From positions 1,054,001 through 1,118,000 of the forward strand of contig NZ_FNWH01000006.1 in assembly GCF_900106585.1 (NCBI RefSeq): DNA of 64,000 bases, in the 5' to 3' direction. This stretch comes from Acidaminococcus timonensis (GTDB lineage Bacteria > Bacillota > Negativicutes > Acidaminococcales > Acidaminococcaceae). Below are positions 63,601 through 64,000 of this stretch, one piece after another; the stretch's first letter is position 1; each line of letters begins with the position of its first letter. The position numbers were made by a program, and so were the translations under genes. A model generated the notes under the pieces. It had not been told where the DNA came from. It ran no database searches and was given only the letters and a program-made list of their open reading frames with translations.

Positions 63601-63952
63601 TTTGACTCCCATCATACAAAGTCATACCGATCTGGTCAGAGGGATATTGGTATACGTCTTTGCCCAGCCAGACCTTGCCTATGCTATGGATAGGACCCTC
63701 ACACAGCCCCAGGATGACGGCAACGGTATACGTGTACGTTATGGACACGGACTTACTTTTACCGCCCTTCCCGGTCCGCTGCGTTTCCCGGTGCTCGTGG
63801 GCCGTGAAATCGTCGTAATAAATTACGTTGCCAGCCAGGCGGCTGGTGCCGTATACGACGGGGACCGCGCCGCCGTAACTGGCCGTTGCAACGGTAAAAT
63901 CTGAAATCTTGTTTGCCCTTGTGGTTACAGTCCGGCCTCTAAACAGCCCCAT
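60605..63952 (-). CDS. Phage tail tip/host-specificity protein (lambda gpJ-like)
   Basis: Central tail fibre that contacts the host receptor. The 1115 residues follow the gpJ/TipJ plan. An N-terminal part starts near VPVVYGTSRLAGNVIYYDDF. A hub region (about 150-450) has TNAYMFWSNNKFKI and LEVGDLVTLTD. Fibronectin-like modules (about 620-880) follow, then a coiled coil (about 930-1010) and a distal domain ending RVRMGVW. It marks a lambda-like siphovirus morphology. The ATG has a GAGGTGAG site. Confidence 0.9.
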   Translation of the reverse strand: MGLFRGRTVTTRANKISDFTVATASYGGAVPVVYGTSRLAGNVIYYDDFTAHEHRETQRTGKGGKSKSVSITYTYTVAVILGLCEGPIHSIGKVWLGKDVYQYPSDQIGMTLYDGSQKAPWPYVKGKHPDKALTYENLAYMAGVIDLGDSGSMPDYNFEVRGMLTDTGDGTDANPADVIRDILNKVGLSSVEIIGLDNYRKYCREADLLISSPTDTTEAKAAHDIINELMTLTNAYMFWSNNKFKIVCKADRPVGSWAPDTTIQYDLTADDFLESNGALVTCQRKDSSEIYNRFPVEFISRKNSYETETVAYELKDDIAEYGLRQASSTTAHWFYTKERAVKVAEQLARDALYGRNKFTFKLDWAFCRLEVGDLVTLTDSALGLDKTPVMIDSVTENTDGTLTFTAISRPPMKASKPAYDVHEGDRPYIDYNADAPDTDTPLIMQPPAELTTSGLEVWIGAKGKGELWGGCEVYVADDGTNYRAAGTIASSARVGTLAKAIKATDTSVEVACNGTFLSGSQQDAERGNTLCWIDGECLSYQGATLLDNGNWRLDGCIRGQHTTTAAAHDAGAQFARLDASLLRIPFLSEDIGKKVYLKFVSFNVFGAGVQDLASVKAYEYTIKKYYIPAVKNVRAYNRYRHLADGVSRYDVVVQWDPPILESYAAGQVWYRTNAGQIQDLKAISGVPASELGYYGKWIFGGQGKNEVVIPQAVVGDTYEIAVTTVDKWSASTDPDLAPKTKITVAMKTMVPNTPDGFTLAFSKTATAAWNEVTNTDVMYYEIRRDNAPGAETAGLLARTGGTSATVALNARSGRLYLFARNALGKYSVPAVLDYNKTAPGKPEAPTVKNTMTGFSVAGQGIPADAIGMLVYINDGDAVKTENPVMSYNCEPGIYDVSIAYYDMFGAGERSATTRTVVKIIIDETNIKDMAISLDKVDKTIQDAVKEAQGVSGKVAEIKQTTDSIQATVADDKKELSSQITQNSDKITSVVTNLGDAAKAKEAYSAIAQMQDDIALRVKSGEIISQINLSKEGVQIDGKLLHVTGDTVFDKNVVVKDMIQAGAVTADKMSVDTLSAITATIGTLRTSTTGARTEIRDNLILVYDANNVLRVRMGVW

Positions 63953-64000
63953 GCGCTCTCACCTCGTCTCGCTTTTTCGTACTAAATCGATACACGCCCC
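63939..64000 (-). CDS. Partial upstream phage gene (C-terminal end)
   Basis: At the right edge the minus strand is open in two frames: one ends at a TAG at 63939-63941 and overlaps the tail tip start, the other ends at a TGA just before that start. Either could be the end of the tail assembly gene that usually precedes gpJ. The frame cannot be decided from 62 bases. Confidence 0.4.
   Translation of the reverse strand, partial: GVYRFSTKKRDEVRAHGAV

Overview
The window looks like the chromosome of a Negativicutes bacterium (diderm Firmicutes), most likely Acidaminococcaceae, and Acidaminococcus-like in particular. Housekeeping genes are arranged as in Bacillus (rsmA-rnmV-yabE-like-tatD-metG and rsmI-trmN6-ricT-holB-tmk-yaaO-like). 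Coding DNA is G+C-rich, and a glutamate/glutamine-type ABC importer has three binding proteins, which suits an amino-acid fermenter. A prophage carries spanin-like genes, as expected for a host with an outer membrane. The genus is an inference; there is no rRNA in the window.

Layout. 1-8.6 kb (minus): ftsX (partial)-ftsE-csaB-DUF5693-prfB, secA, hpf. 8.7-12.9 kb: amino-acid ABC importer with a triplicated binding-protein gene. 13.0-13.3 kb: a strong candidate structured ncRNA with its own promoter and terminator. 13.3-19 kb: small mixed genes (HD-GYP-like, TSCPD, DUF554, alr, nucleoside hydrolase, PH-domain protein, an aminotransferase remnant, tpx). 19.3-21.4 kb: groESL under a CIRCE operator. 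21.4-34.7 kb: the Bacillus-like translation/replication cluster, interrupted by yeiH and a divergent LysR gene, and ending in an Orn/Lys/Arg decarboxylase gene broken by a perfect 31-bp tandem duplication. 34.9-46.4 kb: HAD phosphatases, a heterodimeric ABC exporter, an ECF S-component fused to DUF1893, comF, recD2, a SpeD-like protein lacking its catalytic serine, and an exported pentapeptide-repeat protein. 46.5-54.3 kb: an exported protein, tRNA-Ser(GCU), a two-gene McrBC-like (DUF2357) system, a GH18 protein and a hemerythrin protein.

From about 54.4 kb to the right edge lies the distal half of a siphovirus-like prophage, all on the minus strand: tail tip protein (gpJ-like), two small tail proteins, tail fibre with collar domain, two holin-like membrane proteins, an L,D-transpeptidase-like enzyme, two overlapping spanin-like genes, an orphan DNA methyltransferase and a small-gene operon. 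The small-gene promoter carries three phased operator-like boxes. The prophage end abuts a truncated host gene, so it appears to interrupt the hemerythrin operon.

The best leads are the duplication-switched decarboxylase, the catalytically dead SpeD homologue, the nested spanin-like pair, the McrBC-like system, the ncRNA, and the phased operator boxes in the prophage.
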